NCBI GenBank assembly: GCA_019120295.1
Contig: DWVI01000001.1
Span: 1-64,000 of the forward strand
DNA: 64,000 bases
Direction: 5' to 3'
Source of the DNA: Candidatus Onthoplasma faecipullorum
GTDB taxonomy: Bacteria > Bacillota > Clostridia > Christensenellales > UBA1242
Translations under genes and position numbers: made by a program
The notes under the pieces: model-generated
Told to the model about the DNA's origin: nothing
Database searches by the model: none
What the model saw: the letters and a program-made list of their open reading frames with translations, nothing else
Part shown: positions 32,501 to 41,201 of the stretch, in pieces
Layout of the letters: each line of letters begins with the position of its first letter
Position numbering within the stretch: position 1 is the first letter of the stretch

Positions 32501-34826
32501 GGGAGTGCTTCCAAGTTTGGTGGTTGAAGGCGAAACAGTAACCCCAGCGCACACATTTAGAGTTGGTGACTCTGCAACTGTTGAAATTGAAGGTATTGGC
32601 GAAATTAAAGGAACAGTTTTAGGCTCAACAAATTCTGCAATGAACCCAGCAGGATTAAGAGCAATTGTTCAAGTTGAGTATGATGTAACAGACGAAGCAG
32701 GTCATGTAACCGAAACAACAGATTATGTTGTTCTAAACAATGGTTACGGAAGCCGAAATAACCCATATTTGATTTATGACATCACTTCATGGGATAACTA
32801 TTTCACAGATAATTCAACCGGTTATTATAGGTTAATCACAGATATTGATTTCAGTTCGGTTTACAATAACCCAAGCACCGCAGATAAAACATTCAGGGGC
32901 AACTTGCAAGGTAACAACATGGAAATTAGCGGTTTAACTATCTATTCGTCTTCAAGTTTAGATTCAATCGGTCTATTTGAAAGTTTAGCAGGTGGAAGTG
33001 ATATATCTATTGAAAATTCAGTGAGAAATTTAACCATTTCAGCAAATTCAGTTTTAGCGTCAAAAACAACCGCAGTAGGTCTACTTGCTGGACGAAGCGA
33101 TAATTTCAACATCTATAACGTTCATGTTGATAGTTCAGGGTTAATTGTGGTTGGTAAAAACGCGGTTGGTGGTATGATTGGTCTAGTGGAAGGTGAGTTT
33201 GATATAGACAATGTAAGTTCAAATGTCGGTGCAAACAGCACTCGTGAAACTAGCGACAATAGTTATCAAATTTACTTATCAATCAACAATGGTGGTTCAA
33301 CAAATCTTACCAATGTTTATTATGCTGGTTCATTGTTTGGAATACTTGATGGTTACAACATAGCAAACTTCAATATAAATGCAAACCGTGATATTGTTAG
33401 AAGCACATATTACGAAGTTAGAAATGCAAATTCAACAGGAAATGTTACTATTTTGGGTGACATTGTCGGTGGAATGTTCGGTTTTGTTGGAGAGAGAGTT
33501 CGTGTTGACGGTGCAAGTGCAAATATAACAGGCACTTTAAACGGAAGGCAATATTCAGCAGGTTTGGTTGGTGAAAACCGCGGTGTTATCACAAATTCAA
33601 GCGTAATTAGTTCGTCTGAAAATATGTTTAGCAGTTCAAGTTACGTCGGTGGCGGTATTGCTGGTTTGAATTTAGGCGGTATTGTTATGAATTCAAGCGC
33701 AAACATAAATGTTAACACAAACACTAGCAGTGCAACTGCAGGTGGTATTGTTGGTAGAAACGTAAATGGCTATGTAACAAACGTTTATCAAAGTGGAAAT
33801 GTATTAGGCTACTTTGCAGGCGCTGTGATTGGCACAAGTTATTCAAGAGATGTGTTCATTTCAAGGCAATCAGGTTCAGGTTCATTGCAAACCGTTTCAC
33901 AAGTTGCCGTGCCTACAAGCGATTTGACATACTTAAATAACACAACTACTATTGAGAATTTAACAAATATCAACATTTCACGTGTAACGCTTGAAGGTTT
34001 ATTCGCAAATATGCGTACATTCTATGCATATGGTTCAGGTGCGGATAACATCGAAGACGCGTTTGCAAGTTATAGAATTTATGGTCTTCTTATAGGTGCA
34101 ATTAGCGGTGAAGATGTGGATGGTACAGTTACAAGTTACAGATATTTAACTGAAAATGGCGTGTTTAGCACACTTGTTATAAATGAAGTGGTTGAACATG
34201 ACGTTGCAACAAATACGGACGTTACAACAAATATATTTGCAAACACTATTGCAACCGAAACGAGTGTTGGAACGATTGTAAACGCACAACTATTTAATGG
34301 TGCAGTTAAAGTTCAAGCAACCGAATTGACAAGTGCAGTTGGTTATGATATTGAATTTGTTAACTACATTTATTCTTCTGATTTTGCTTGTTCGTATATA
34401 ACCTACTTAGTTGGAGCGGAAATTGACGGCTTTGATAACTGGAATAGAAGGTCATACGGCACAGAACGTTTGGCATTCACCAACTCAACCGAAATTGATG
34501 AATTGATTTTAAGAAGTGAAAATGTTGTGGCAGGTTATGTAAAGAATGTTACAGTAAGTTCAAATAGTTATAACTTTGACATTCAAACGGCTTCTAATGT
34601 AACGGAAATTACAATCAATGCAGGTTTTGTGCAATCATATTTTGAAAATGCGGAAAATATAGAAATAACCGCACAAGTAAATGAGACTACAGTTACCATA
34701 AGTAACAATTTAGAAGAAATAAGTTTAAGTTTAATTGTGGAAGATCTGGCACAAAACATAACTAGCGCACAAATTCAAATCACAGACGGCAATGTAACAT
34801 ATGTTTTCACTTTTACTTTGTCTTAA
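23562..34826 (+). CDS. Giant (3754 aa) lipoprotein with GLUG-type repeats
   Basis: Lipobox signal MKKLYSFALLILVLMSSVILSAC; repeated NVGGVVG / VGGIAG / FGGLVGENVG GLUG-like motifs. Confidence 0.88.
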   Translation: MKKLYSFALLILVLMSSVILSACGTNYDNLSMSFVSLSGTSIERVELNIDKNNDDLNNDTVRIGVRFDGISEGDIGNIIVQSRPSGLVTVSNYVYEGNIVYFTIRANNPTTGATLEVKHLSSDKTASCNLYIGQKSIDITVLSNRYIISIPEEGSKDSIIDASSLVRLYLNGSTDNIYFTSLNASSLQNVEFITTNVDNQNYITGFRLNSNVTDGDRVTLYPVTYMNNYEPTTYSNQPIEFVFKQVLTDSDVVLSSDSLHDDYLLAGEPIYLIENDNTAVNVDGQSYNYNNLKLNFMQDIDGELFDIDNYLDFYDYDFYSTSESIRPMLTGEGIVVQANDYTNDVEEVTISLVPKDCVGEIVRIDKTIRVKGETKPEDIDVYMQGQKIDVSESIDLYDYYQSSSNTLGALFNFTPIETYAMQDFKTMQFSIAPEILNAYLTINNENVGQNPIYSNNTFTTMLTNPQDISTEHTVRNNRYVLEIFVGNQPMKFYFDETTNRLVSETIYENQSIYIRYTETTIATNDYELGLDVISFYSGDLDYLTQISPISVSLQFNREDGVTNLIVNAGQLSLSQTTGGVQISTVQNADGTDVVATDVYLNRLNGMDANIDSSDRSVSSSVLYIGSSGVLGINDRIISSATFNVTVTGGRNNPLKLKQYDLLNDGNGKHATGESSITYNFNQTGGTNSAPNNAILFVYDINTDIGEYTITFTHANGYTYTITCHVYQDLTYEDINYNIDENTTAFKNSVGENEYLFEGYTADYIVASGQNLNFEVVLDQVFTTEPFVTGYEITPGILTVANINISDYFDVTSSDNRALLRFLRGSYINNENVYFTLNISVYVNYYENILTPAGTKAVSRIITFFIYDEIGNNDISINTTNPNLYIYDQLGIYYKDRSEVELVVSLTNNNLWNYVQSYEQNTDQIGIDNTTGDNTEETGNNLRRVVWTTTGANGLETLAQTDYSISLRANSAQTSGAYSRTIVAIIRQFNTEFSFVVQINVREPILTDRIEITSNVSVRDDDRENPYINLRAGESYQITANNYSTDGAVTNPDIFLVVADRFGNSDYNSVQVDNDTNTITVRDSIASTEGLQLIVFARDVLGEIINSYSQGFNDPQSYIIDGEGLHYYQYKNAYIVIDLILSDGTRSNPYLIQNGDEFWQITEDVDAHYRLMTNVDVSNTTYTGARVIDNFTGTITTDSYTYGEGDNQEVRTFSYSLFGIELTENNPNLFTNFEGSIENVSFSVTYNYNFTSNMDSTQISTIYLGVFDRMGANETSANSLTNVSVNASGNVNFNSTDNYVFGALVGRNSGNISYTSNAVIGANVNLQLSGSSQVYFGGLVGENVGTIAGYNQDNTANTSLDLTRNNAETIDSEIIFSVLIAGEGAMSNITLNSTLTNNNSVIGGVIGVNTYESIDNATRVGTLKDAYVTGTINAQTDNVGGVVGRQIGQTTTFNVNIQNNQIASVGDCQVETTLENITSSVQISGRNNVGGVVGTDNGGYYKNVHYQILEADTAYLTGIYNVGGIAGASRDGSFDTCSVMSYRFNYDELANTFSGVHADIIGEDFVGGIVGLATNSLTTSTLGAGGNSISATLVKNSSVSAYLESNGEGLNAIGGIMSLLEDDPTTTTITEGGFAIVFNSYFLGKLSGNVYYHNLTLYNDTAVALASNSHYLFNIAYTVDVKDDGSVVERSFHTTNTFEIKYNSSTGITEDAFKSSLADYWGYREDLNGGYIFISKVTTSGEGDDAVITSLHTPIYELAPTSLSALVKDEYSPESTNTLLHLNYYNFNIDITNSNYITILNALNEEYNTHNLKDLFDFSYTPNSLEEVRIYATSGNLNVITIINDRLVINGVGETTLTFRSILNPQVYATVTVVVTYPVDDSFSILDGENNVDASEQRIALNHAKQYYTSANGEVEYDGEKYSYQTNDEIYLRVEITTQIDSSLDGQDINTDPYHYLNISGLTPTLDDGSNAIIIPYTVPFSISVRNYVEGVTFIVNVRPFTTLTYNDEEIRNYILDDLDEANAITFTLIPAFGATNISLDFDHAIMYPNDTTIITAYINTDLELDDEEISSFVSAVQIDNENVDISTYIEYLSERTIYNQNTNIQTVYFRLNLENLDVGSLNEPIDLVVRFTLTNGRSANAEFTILPQRINKIEVNNYVYTSREDQEISKSNVLRPDGQGIILIEIAPENGYYDYLEISDITGEEEIVFTQVDGIAGSRLDMNLPSSDGTGIRLVKVNGITYVETRISRNYSTREHTVSVRAYLSDGTLIAENQIIVDVRMLPGIQLNYIDPNGVVTRTNTDIDYGHDYYLANGVNADFRVTTDNSDGNVDVTLTLSDGSNANGYFEFVLGNNGFYTLRSAYNTDLLGKTLTITVSTRATDENGNYEIAQTQMNLTIVDFVIHNVSVTNSRVDFTTNPPDRIIYGDYNTAVQLEFYFNPTDISFYNSSIEIGDNFWNQTYRYDETLSDVADEDANSVEKSLIAINNILGALNTDTAGTGGRNKFITPLNQTEEDKENLTLTGNTLVVQSGNVSTILSLQFKLELDANNGYVWTMSENTNEDITNTNLTTLTYTQDYSLEFVNSNSYEDPIVILDEDDFINMTSGENVYYILANDLTLRDYTPLDVNFRMFDGNGHTITIQSFEMFGEAEIRAGLFREIYDGMIVANLTVRYDGRSNAFGSYELGVNDFRVDYADLCQNPDVNYTSADFGGITPVNNGIITNCVVEGMVALSASTVENSGETGSSGRYTIDFNIGGLVSTNGSTGYITNSISRLKIFAQANIGGLVHTNNGKIVASEFDASDGNGLIYAYNRNVETTIISSIAGFVVSNTGEISMSNVKVGQTTLSQSTYIGNMSAKDISAGFVYSNTGSIYDAYVNLTRIGENNNTFSGFVNSNSGTINRTYTFINNGNKSSSVVNMFAPQNTTGITNSIEIMNITAGYNNRIENLTTLNLEERFVISNYSDLGFTFGDNTSAVWTQTTLGVLPSLVVEGETVTPAHTFRVGDSATVEIEGIGEIKGTVLGSTNSAMNPAGLRAIVQVEYDVTDEAGHVTETTDYVVLNNGYGSRNNPYLIYDITSWDNYFTDNSTGYYRLITDIDFSSVYNNPSTADKTFRGNLQGNNMEISGLTIYSSSSLDSIGLFESLAGGSDISIENSVRNLTISANSVLASKTTAVGLLAGRSDNFNIYNVHVDSSGLIVVGKNAVGGMIGLVEGEFDIDNVSSNVGANSTRETSDNSYQIYLSINNGGSTNLTNVYYAGSLFGILDGYNIANFNINANRDIVRSTYYEVRNANSTGNVTILGDIVGGMFGFVGERVRVDGASANITGTLNGRQYSAGLVGENRGVITNSSVISSSENMFSSSSYVGGGIAGLNLGGIVMNSSANINVNTNTSSATAGGIVGRNVNGYVTNVYQSGNVLGYFAGAVIGTSYSRDVFISRQSGSGSLQTVSQVAVPTSDLTYLNNTTTIENLTNINISRVTLEGLFANMRTFYAYGSGADNIEDAFASYRIYGLLIGAISGEDVDGTVTSYRYLTENGVFSTLVINEVVEHDVATNTDVTTNIFANTIATETSVGTIVNAQLFNGAVKVQATELTSAVGYDIEFVNYIYSSDFACSYITYLVGAEIDGFDNWNRRSYGTERLAFTNSTEIDELILRSENVVAGYVKNVTVSSNSYNFDIQTASNVTEITINAGFVQSYFENAENIEITAQVNETTVTISNNLEEISLSLIVEDLAQNITSAQIQITDGNVTYVFTFTLS

Positions 34827-34862
34827 ACTTGACAAATTTTCTACAAGTGTTAGAATATAAAC

Positions 34863-35456
34863 ATGAAAATAAATTACAACAAATTGATGCATGAAGAAAT
34901 AAGCAGTTTTGGTTTTAAGCCAAAACTGCTTTTGCATGTTTGTTGTGCACCTTGTTCGTCGGCCTGCATTGAAAAGTTGAAAGATTATTTTGATATCACT
35001 TTTCTTTATTATAATCCAAATATTTATCCTGAAAGTGAATATGTAAGAAGAAAAGGTGAGTTTGAAAGGTTGGGTGTTAAAGTTGTAGATTTAGGGTATA
35101 ACCATAATGAATTTTTGCAAGTTACAAAAGGTATGGAAGAAGAAAAAGAAGGTGGGAATAGGTGCAGAGTGTGCATTGCTATGCGCCTAAAACGTGCATT
35201 TATATATGCAGTTGAAAATAATTTTGATATTGTTACAACCACACTTTCAATTAGCCCACATAAAGATGCAGAGTTTATAAATTTACTCGGTGAAAGATTA
35301 GAAAAAGAGTATGGTATAAAATACCTGCATGCAGACTTCAAAAAAGAAAATGGTTACCTTCGTTCAATCGAAATTTGTAAAGAATTGGGGATTTATAGGC
35401 AGGAATATTGTGGCTGTGAGTGGGGGCAACAAACCCGCTGTAATCGTCCGTCATGA
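34863..35456 (+). CDS. queH: Epoxyqueuosine reductase QueH
   Basis: LLHVCCAPCSSACIEKL, YYNPNIYPESEYVRRKGE, TTLSISPHKD, YRQEYCGCEWG. Confidence 0.92.
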   Translation: MKINYNKLMHEEISSFGFKPKLLLHVCCAPCSSACIEKLKDYFDITFLYYNPNIYPESEYVRRKGEFERLGVKVVDLGYNHNEFLQVTKGMEEEKEGGNRCRVCIAMRLKRAFIYAVENNFDIVTTTLSISPHKDAEFINLLGERLEKEYGIKYLHADFKKENGYLRSIEICKELGIYRQEYCGCEWGQQTRCNRPS

Positions 35457-35475
35457 AATGGCGGACTTCTTTTTT
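35446..35475 (+). terminator. Terminator after queH
   Basis: gtccgtcatgaaatggcggacttctttttt. Confidence 0.7.
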
Positions 35476-35495
35476 GGGTTGTTGCCCTCACTTAT

Positions 35496-35528
35496 ATGAG
35501 GGGACACCCTGCGGGCATTTCCCCTCAT
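35496..35528. repeat. GC-richer palindromic hairpin
   Basis: ATGAGGGGA-caccctgcgggcatt-TCCCCTCAT. Confidence 0.7.
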
Positions 35529-35606
35529 TACTCCCCTTCCAATAGGTTGCTTGTATTAAGAAATAGCCCTAAGTAATCGTTTTGCTAATAAAAAATAATT
35601 TTGTTT

Positions 35607-35633
35607 GTCTGTCATAAAATGACGGACTTTTTT
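35607..35633 (+). terminator. Second copy-like terminator hairpin
   Basis: gtctgtcataaaatgacggacttttttat; near-identical to the hairpin at 35446. Confidence 0.6.
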
Positions 35634-35756
35634 ATGTTTATATATTTGTTTTACAAATTATATATACTCAATTTTTTAAATTTTTATTTTTTAATATAAT
35701 TAACATTTAAAATATTTGATTTTAAACAAGAAAAAAATAATTTCATATATAATGTT

Positions 35757-36779
35757 ATGTTAAATGAAATTGTTATAAATAGATATAATTTACTTAGAAA
35801 TTTAAGTTTTATAAAAGAGCAAAACCCCAATTCTTTAATTTGTGCAATGGTTAAAGCGAACGCTTATGGTGTTGGAATGAAGGAAATTGTAAAAATACTA
35901 GACGAAAAAGTTGATTTTTTTGGTGTTGCAAGTGCTCAAGAAGCGGTAAGGTTAAGGAAATACACAAAAAATAAAATTTTGATAGTTTCTCCGATTGAAA
36001 GAAAAAGCGTTATAGACAATGATTTTTCATATACTTGTTGTGATATTGAAGACGTTGAATTTTTAATCAATAAAAAAGTTGTTGCAAATATTCATTTGAA
36101 AGTAAATACAGGTATGAATAGGTATGGTTTTAATTCAATAAAAGAATTTAAATGTGCGTTAAGTTTAATTAAAAAAAGCAAGTTGAAATTGGAAGGGGTG
36201 TTTACGCACTTTGCAACGTCGGACGATTATGTTGATAAACAAATGAAAATATTTAATAAATACATTTTAGTAACAAAACGTGCTGGTTTTAAACCTATAA
36301 TTCATGCAGATAACAGCAGTGTTTGTGAACTTAAAAATCACCATTTAGATATGGTGCGAATTGGTTTTAATTTGTATAATCGATTTAGTGATAATTTTTT
36401 ATCAGTTGCCGAAATTAAAAGCACAATAACACAAATTCAAGAAATAAAAAAAGGCGAATTGGTAGGGTATGATAGGCGGTTTGTTGCAAAAAAGAAAATG
36501 CGCGTTGCAATTATTCCTATTGGTTATGCGGACGGGTTAAGTTTAGCCTATTTAGGAATGAAATTAAATATTAAAGGTGAAGAGTGTGAAATTTTAAATA
36601 TTTGTATGGACTGCTTTATGTTAGACGTGACAAAACTGGACGTAAAAAAAGGGGATAAGATTGGAATACTCAACAATCTTAACCCTATAAGTAAATTTGC
36701 AAAATATAGGCATACTAGTGAATATGAAATAATGTGCAATTTTTCTTCTGTTCGTGCAACTAGGCGTATTATAAATTAA
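35757..36779 (+). CDS. alr: Alanine racemase
   Basis: AMVKANAYGVGMKEI (PLP-lysine motif), VNTGMNRYGF, HADNSSVCELKNHHLDMVRIGFNLY. Confidence 0.93.
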   Translation: MLNEIVINRYNLLRNLSFIKEQNPNSLICAMVKANAYGVGMKEIVKILDEKVDFFGVASAQEAVRLRKYTKNKILIVSPIERKSVIDNDFSYTCCDIEDVEFLINKKVVANIHLKVNTGMNRYGFNSIKEFKCALSLIKKSKLKLEGVFTHFATSDDYVDKQMKIFNKYILVTKRAGFKPIIHADNSSVCELKNHHLDMVRIGFNLYNRFSDNFLSVAEIKSTITQIQEIKKGELVGYDRRFVAKKKMRVAIIPIGYADGLSLAYLGMKLNIKGEECEILNICMDCFMLDVTKLDVKKGDKIGILNNLNPISKFAKYRHTSEYEIMCNFSSVRATRRIIN

Positions 36780-36828
36780 AATTACAATAAAAAAGATAGC
36801 ATTGTGCTATCGTTTTTAATTTTGAAAA

Positions 36829-37431
36829 TTAAATTCCTTTCTTTTCAAAATATGTTGCATCGTGAAGGCATAGTGGACAAATAAAATCTTCTGGTAAAGT
36901 GTCGCCTTCATAAACGTAACCGCACACTGAACAAACGTATACAATCTTTTTTTGTGACGCCTTCAATTTTGGTTTTATGTGAGATTGATAATATGCATAA
37001 GTTATTGAAGGTTTATCATTTAAAGAAACTTCGTCGGTAACTTCTGCTAAAAATTCATAATGAGTGCCTAAATCTCTAACTTCAACAACTTTTGCAGAGA
37101 TGTATGAGTTTGTGCCTTGTGTGATGTATGGAATTTTATTTTTAGCAATTTTAAAATCGGAAAAATTATCAAATTTACTGCTGTTTCGTCCGTCTGCAAA
37201 CCCAAATCTTTTTATTAAATCAAATGTTGCATCTTCGTTTAAAATAGAAACATTAAATTTTTTTGTTTTTAAAATTTGTTCTGTTGTTAAATTGTTTTTA
37301 TTAACGGCAATCATAATTCTATTTGGAGTTGACGTTACTTGTGATAGGGCATTGATAACGCAACCATTCATTTTTTTATCTTTCGCTGTTAATATGTATA
37401 AACCATAAGAAATATTAAACATTACATTCAT
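36829..37431 (-). CDS. Flavin reductase-like domain fused to C-terminal rubredoxin
   Basis: YGLYILTAKDKKMNGCVINALSQVTSTPNRIMIAVNKNN plus YVCSVCGYVYEGDTLPEDFICPLC. Confidence 0.88.
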   Translation of the reverse strand: MNVMFNISYGLYILTAKDKKMNGCVINALSQVTSTPNRIMIAVNKNNLTTEQILKTKKFNVSILNEDATFDLIKRFGFADGRNSSKFDNFSDFKIAKNKIPYITQGTNSYISAKVVEVRDLGTHYEFLAEVTDEVSLNDKPSITYAYYQSHIKPKLKASQKKIVYVCSVCGYVYEGDTLPEDFICPLCLHDATYFEKKGI

Positions 37432-37578
37432 AAACTATTCCCCTAAAATATACTAACACAAAGTGCTAATATTCGCAAAAGTTTTTTAAAAATTTAATAA
37501 AAAACTAACCCAATTGTTTAATTTGTCAAATTTAAGGTTAGTTTTTTTATATTTAATTTATTTTAAATTGAGTTTAAG

Positions 37579-38316
37579 TTAATTTCTATCCCCACGCATT
37601 ATAAATACAAATAGAATTAGGCGAATGAGAGAAAGAATACTGGTGACAAGCGCTGCGACATAAGTCCAAGCGGCGGCGTTTAAAACTTTTTTCACGCCTT
37701 CTGCTTCTTCTTGGTCCATTTCTCCCGTTGCTGTTAACATTTTGTATGCACGTTTACTTGCGTTTAATTCAACAGGTAGGGTAATTAAACAGAAAATAAT
37801 GTTTAGTGCATAAAGCCCAATACCAATACCAATTAACCAGTTCGCAGCAGTAACACTTGTGGTTGCAGTTGCGCCAATTTCAAGAATAATTCCAATTATA
37901 ATTAACGGCCAAACGAAAAAGCCAGAAATGTTTAACACAGGTACTAACACTTTTCGCATTTTTACAGGACCATATTTTTCTCTATGTTGGAAAACATGTC
38001 CCACTTCGTGAGCGCACACTCCAACCGCACCTATTGTTGATTGATTGTACACACTTTCAGAAAGTGAAACAGTGTCCGTTTGTGGGTTGTAGTTATCTGT
38101 TAATTGACCGCTAGTAGGTTGCACTTTTGTGTTGACGCAACCGCCTGTGTCTAACATAAATCTTGCCACTTCACTTGCAGTTTTTCCGTGTTTTGTTTCT
38201 ATTTTATTATAGTGATTAAATGTTGTGGTGACCTTTGTCTGAGCCCATATTCCTAAAATTAAACCAGGTATCATAACAAACCCTAATAAATAATATATCC
38301 AATAAATTGTAAACAT
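37579..38316 (-). CDS. YugP-like neutral zinc metallopeptidase
   Basis: VGVCAHEVGHVFQH (HExxH); SGQLTDNYNPQTDTVSLS; C-terminal TMs. Confidence 0.88.
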   Translation of the reverse strand: MFTIYWIYYLLGFVMIPGLILGIWAQTKVTTTFNHYNKIETKHGKTASEVARFMLDTGGCVNTKVQPTSGQLTDNYNPQTDTVSLSESVYNQSTIGAVGVCAHEVGHVFQHREKYGPVKMRKVLVPVLNISGFFVWPLIIIGIILEIGATATTSVTAANWLIGIGIGLYALNIIFCLITLPVELNASKRAYKMLTATGEMDQEEAEGVKKVLNAAAWTYVAALVTSILSLIRLILFVFIMRGDRN

Positions 38317-38684
38317 TTTATCTCCTTATAAGAAAGTTATTTTTAATAATTATATGTAATTATTTATTGATTTATTTTTATATATATTAAATAATTTAGA
38401 TTGATTTGTCAACCAAATTTAATGCGAATAAAAATTTAATATCATATCTATATTATGTTTTAGAAAAAATATATTAAATTAAATTTAAAACAAGTTTTTT
38501 TATATCAATAAATTAAATTAAATGTAGTATAAATAGGTTATTTATTAATTAAATTTCTACATTTTATTATTTTAAATAAAATAATTCTAAAAAAAATTAC
38601 AAAATATTTCAAAAATATTTAAAAAATATTAGTAAATAAAAGTTAAATGTGTTATAATAACATTAGTAAAACATAAATTTTGGG

Positions 38685-41192
38685 GTGTTTATGATAAATA
38701 TTTTTGAATCAGTAGAAAGATTTTTTACTTCAGTAAATGCTTATATCGACTATAATGCTATTTTCATTATATTTTTAAGTTTATTTATTTTCACAATTTT
38801 AGTTGTGATTATTTCAACGTCGCAATCATACGAAGCGAAATTGATTAAAGCGATAGATATGTTCAATAATTATTTTATTGATAATCCACAAATTACAGAA
38901 GATAATTTGGTTCAATTTAATAATCGTATGAAGATGCGAAAAGTGCCAAAACAACTTAGAAAACAATGGCAACAATTTGTTCTTTATAGAGAAAATAAAG
39001 CAAGTTCATATATGTCTTTTGAAGCGTGCGTTTCAACCCCTATAAAAAATAGTACATATAAACGTGACGTCAACACAATGAACATAATAGCATACATTCT
39101 CGCTTTTTTGTGTTTTTTATTCAACATATACAGAGCGGTCGGTGATGTGGCAATGGTGCTTCAAAGTTCGCTTTTATGTCCAATATTAATTTTAGTTTTA
39201 AATTATATAGTAACAATCTTCTTAGATTTAAGGCATAATGCAATAGTCAGCGACCTTAACTCAAATTATCAGTATTTCGAAGTAAACATTGACAAAGCAA
39301 CGCAAACTCTCCCAGACTATGTGGACTATGAAGTTTTGTTTGACCGTAACGAAATCAAACGTGGTATTCCTATTCTTTATGCTTATTTGCAAAAACGTGC
39401 AGAAGAAGAGCAAAAGGAACTCGAAAAAGCACGCCTTAAAAATGTTGAACACGAAAAGTTTAATTTTGACGAAGCAGGTGTTGCAAGTTCGCTAGTTTTG
39501 GAGCGTGCAATGCAAGAAGCAGAAAACTACATTGCAGAGCGTAAAAAATACTTGCAAGATATTGAAATGATTAACTCTGATATAACACAAGAAGAAATGA
39601 ATTTCAGAGAAACCACAAAAGAATATCAACGTCAAATGCAAGTTAGTAAGGAAACGTTTGAAAACTTTAAACAACAATTAGAAGAAGTCACTTCAAGCAT
39701 TCAAGCAAACTACTTAAAAAAGCAACAACAACAAGAACTTGATAGGCAACGTAATTTAGAGCGTGATTACGACACGGCAACAGATAGACACAAAAAATTG
39801 TTGGACAACTATCAACAAGAACTAAAATCTGTTGAAGACGAAATCAAAAAAGCGCGCACCGCACTTGAGAAAGCGATGATGAGCGAGTTTGACACATACA
39901 GCAATAAGGTATATGAAGAAGCCTATAAGGTTGTTGAAGAAAGAGAAGCGAAAAAGACAGAAGAATTAAACACTGAAATCACAAATTTAACTGAACAATT
40001 AAAAGAAAAAGAAAATGAATTAACATCTTATGAACAGCAAAATCAAGATTTAATCAATCAACTTAACCTTCAAGCAGACGAATATCAAAATCAAATAAAT
40101 GAACGCGAGCAAGTAATTAGCCGTGTTTCAGATGAAGTGAACAAGCGCAATAAACCAGCGGTAGCAGACACTGCAGTTCAAGAGCAATATCAACCTGAAC
40201 AACCAGAGCAAGAAGCAAGCGAATATTATAATCAATACGATAATGATAGCGCTTATCAGGAAAATTACAGCGACGAAGATTATTACAATACGCAAAATGA
40301 TAATTCAAATGAATATGCAGAAAATGAACAAGTTACAGATTTCGTTGAACAACCTCAAGATGTAGCACAACCTGAGCAAGAAGTTGTTCCAGAAGCAACA
40401 GACGCTCAACCTGAGATAGCAACTGGTGAAGAGCCTGTTGAAGATACGGGAAGTGTTGAAGCAACCGATATATTCAACATCGTCGAAACAAAGCCAAGAA
40501 AGAAGGCTGGTCGACCAAAGAAAAAGGTTAAAAAAGTTGCAGTTGAAGAGACAGCGGAAGAAGCACCAAAACGTCGCGGAAGACCTAAAAAGAGCGAGCA
40601 ACCAACAGATGTAGCAGTAAGTGAACAAGTTTCTGAACCAAAACGTCGTGGAAGACCTAAAAAACAAACAACTGAACAAAAGAAAGAAACTGTTACAAAC
40701 GAAGAAGTGAAGGTCTCACGTCGTGGAAGACCAAGAAAACAAACCGAAGAAGTTAGCGAAAATCAAGCGGTTGAACAAGACGCACCAAAGCGTCGAGGAA
40801 GACCTAAAAAACAAGTTGAAGATATAGCAACCACTGAAACAGTAAACGAAGAAGCGCCAAAACGTCGTGGTAGACCTAAAAAGAGTGAACAACCAGACGT
40901 TACAGTGAGTGAGCAGGTTGAACCAAAGCGCCGCGGTAGACCAAGAAAAGAAACAACAGAAACTCAGAACGAGCAGGAAACTACAACTACTCAAACAACA
41001 ACTAGTCCTGCAAAACCTAAAAAAGGTAGGGGCAGACCTAAAAAGGTTGATATAGCCAAGGTTGAGAGCAATATTGACGATTTAGATGCTTACTTAGACG
41101 AAATAAACGACCAAATAGCAAAAGAAAGTGCTAAAATGGAAGACGCTAAGAAAAAACTCGAAAAAAAGTCTAAAATCTCAAAAAAGAATTAA
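38685..41192 (+). CDS. Membrane-anchored coiled-coil protein with multiple C-terminal AT-hook-like RGRPKK motifs
   Basis: N-terminal TM segments; long coiled coil; AGRPKKK, five RRGRPKK, two RRGRPRK/GRGRPKK-type motifs in the last ~220 aa. Confidence 0.85.
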   Translation: MFMINIFESVERFFTSVNAYIDYNAIFIIFLSLFIFTILVVIISTSQSYEAKLIKAIDMFNNYFIDNPQITEDNLVQFNNRMKMRKVPKQLRKQWQQFVLYRENKASSYMSFEACVSTPIKNSTYKRDVNTMNIIAYILAFLCFLFNIYRAVGDVAMVLQSSLLCPILILVLNYIVTIFLDLRHNAIVSDLNSNYQYFEVNIDKATQTLPDYVDYEVLFDRNEIKRGIPILYAYLQKRAEEEQKELEKARLKNVEHEKFNFDEAGVASSLVLERAMQEAENYIAERKKYLQDIEMINSDITQEEMNFRETTKEYQRQMQVSKETFENFKQQLEEVTSSIQANYLKKQQQQELDRQRNLERDYDTATDRHKKLLDNYQQELKSVEDEIKKARTALEKAMMSEFDTYSNKVYEEAYKVVEEREAKKTEELNTEITNLTEQLKEKENELTSYEQQNQDLINQLNLQADEYQNQINEREQVISRVSDEVNKRNKPAVADTAVQEQYQPEQPEQEASEYYNQYDNDSAYQENYSDEDYYNTQNDNSNEYAENEQVTDFVEQPQDVAQPEQEVVPEATDAQPEIATGEEPVEDTGSVEATDIFNIVETKPRKKAGRPKKKVKKVAVEETAEEAPKRRGRPKKSEQPTDVAVSEQVSEPKRRGRPKKQTTEQKKETVTNEEVKVSRRGRPRKQTEEVSENQAVEQDAPKRRGRPKKQVEDIATTETVNEEAPKRRGRPKKSEQPDVTVSEQVEPKRRGRPRKETTETQNEQETTTTQTTTSPAKPKKGRGRPKKVDIAKVESNIDDLDAYLDEINDQIAKESAKMEDAKKKLEKKSKISKKN

Positions 41193-41201
41193 AATAAATA
41201 A

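Noticed and set aside
40305-40994. Antisense ORFs across the AT-hook region
   Set aside because: Low-complexity mirror of repeated RGRPKK codons
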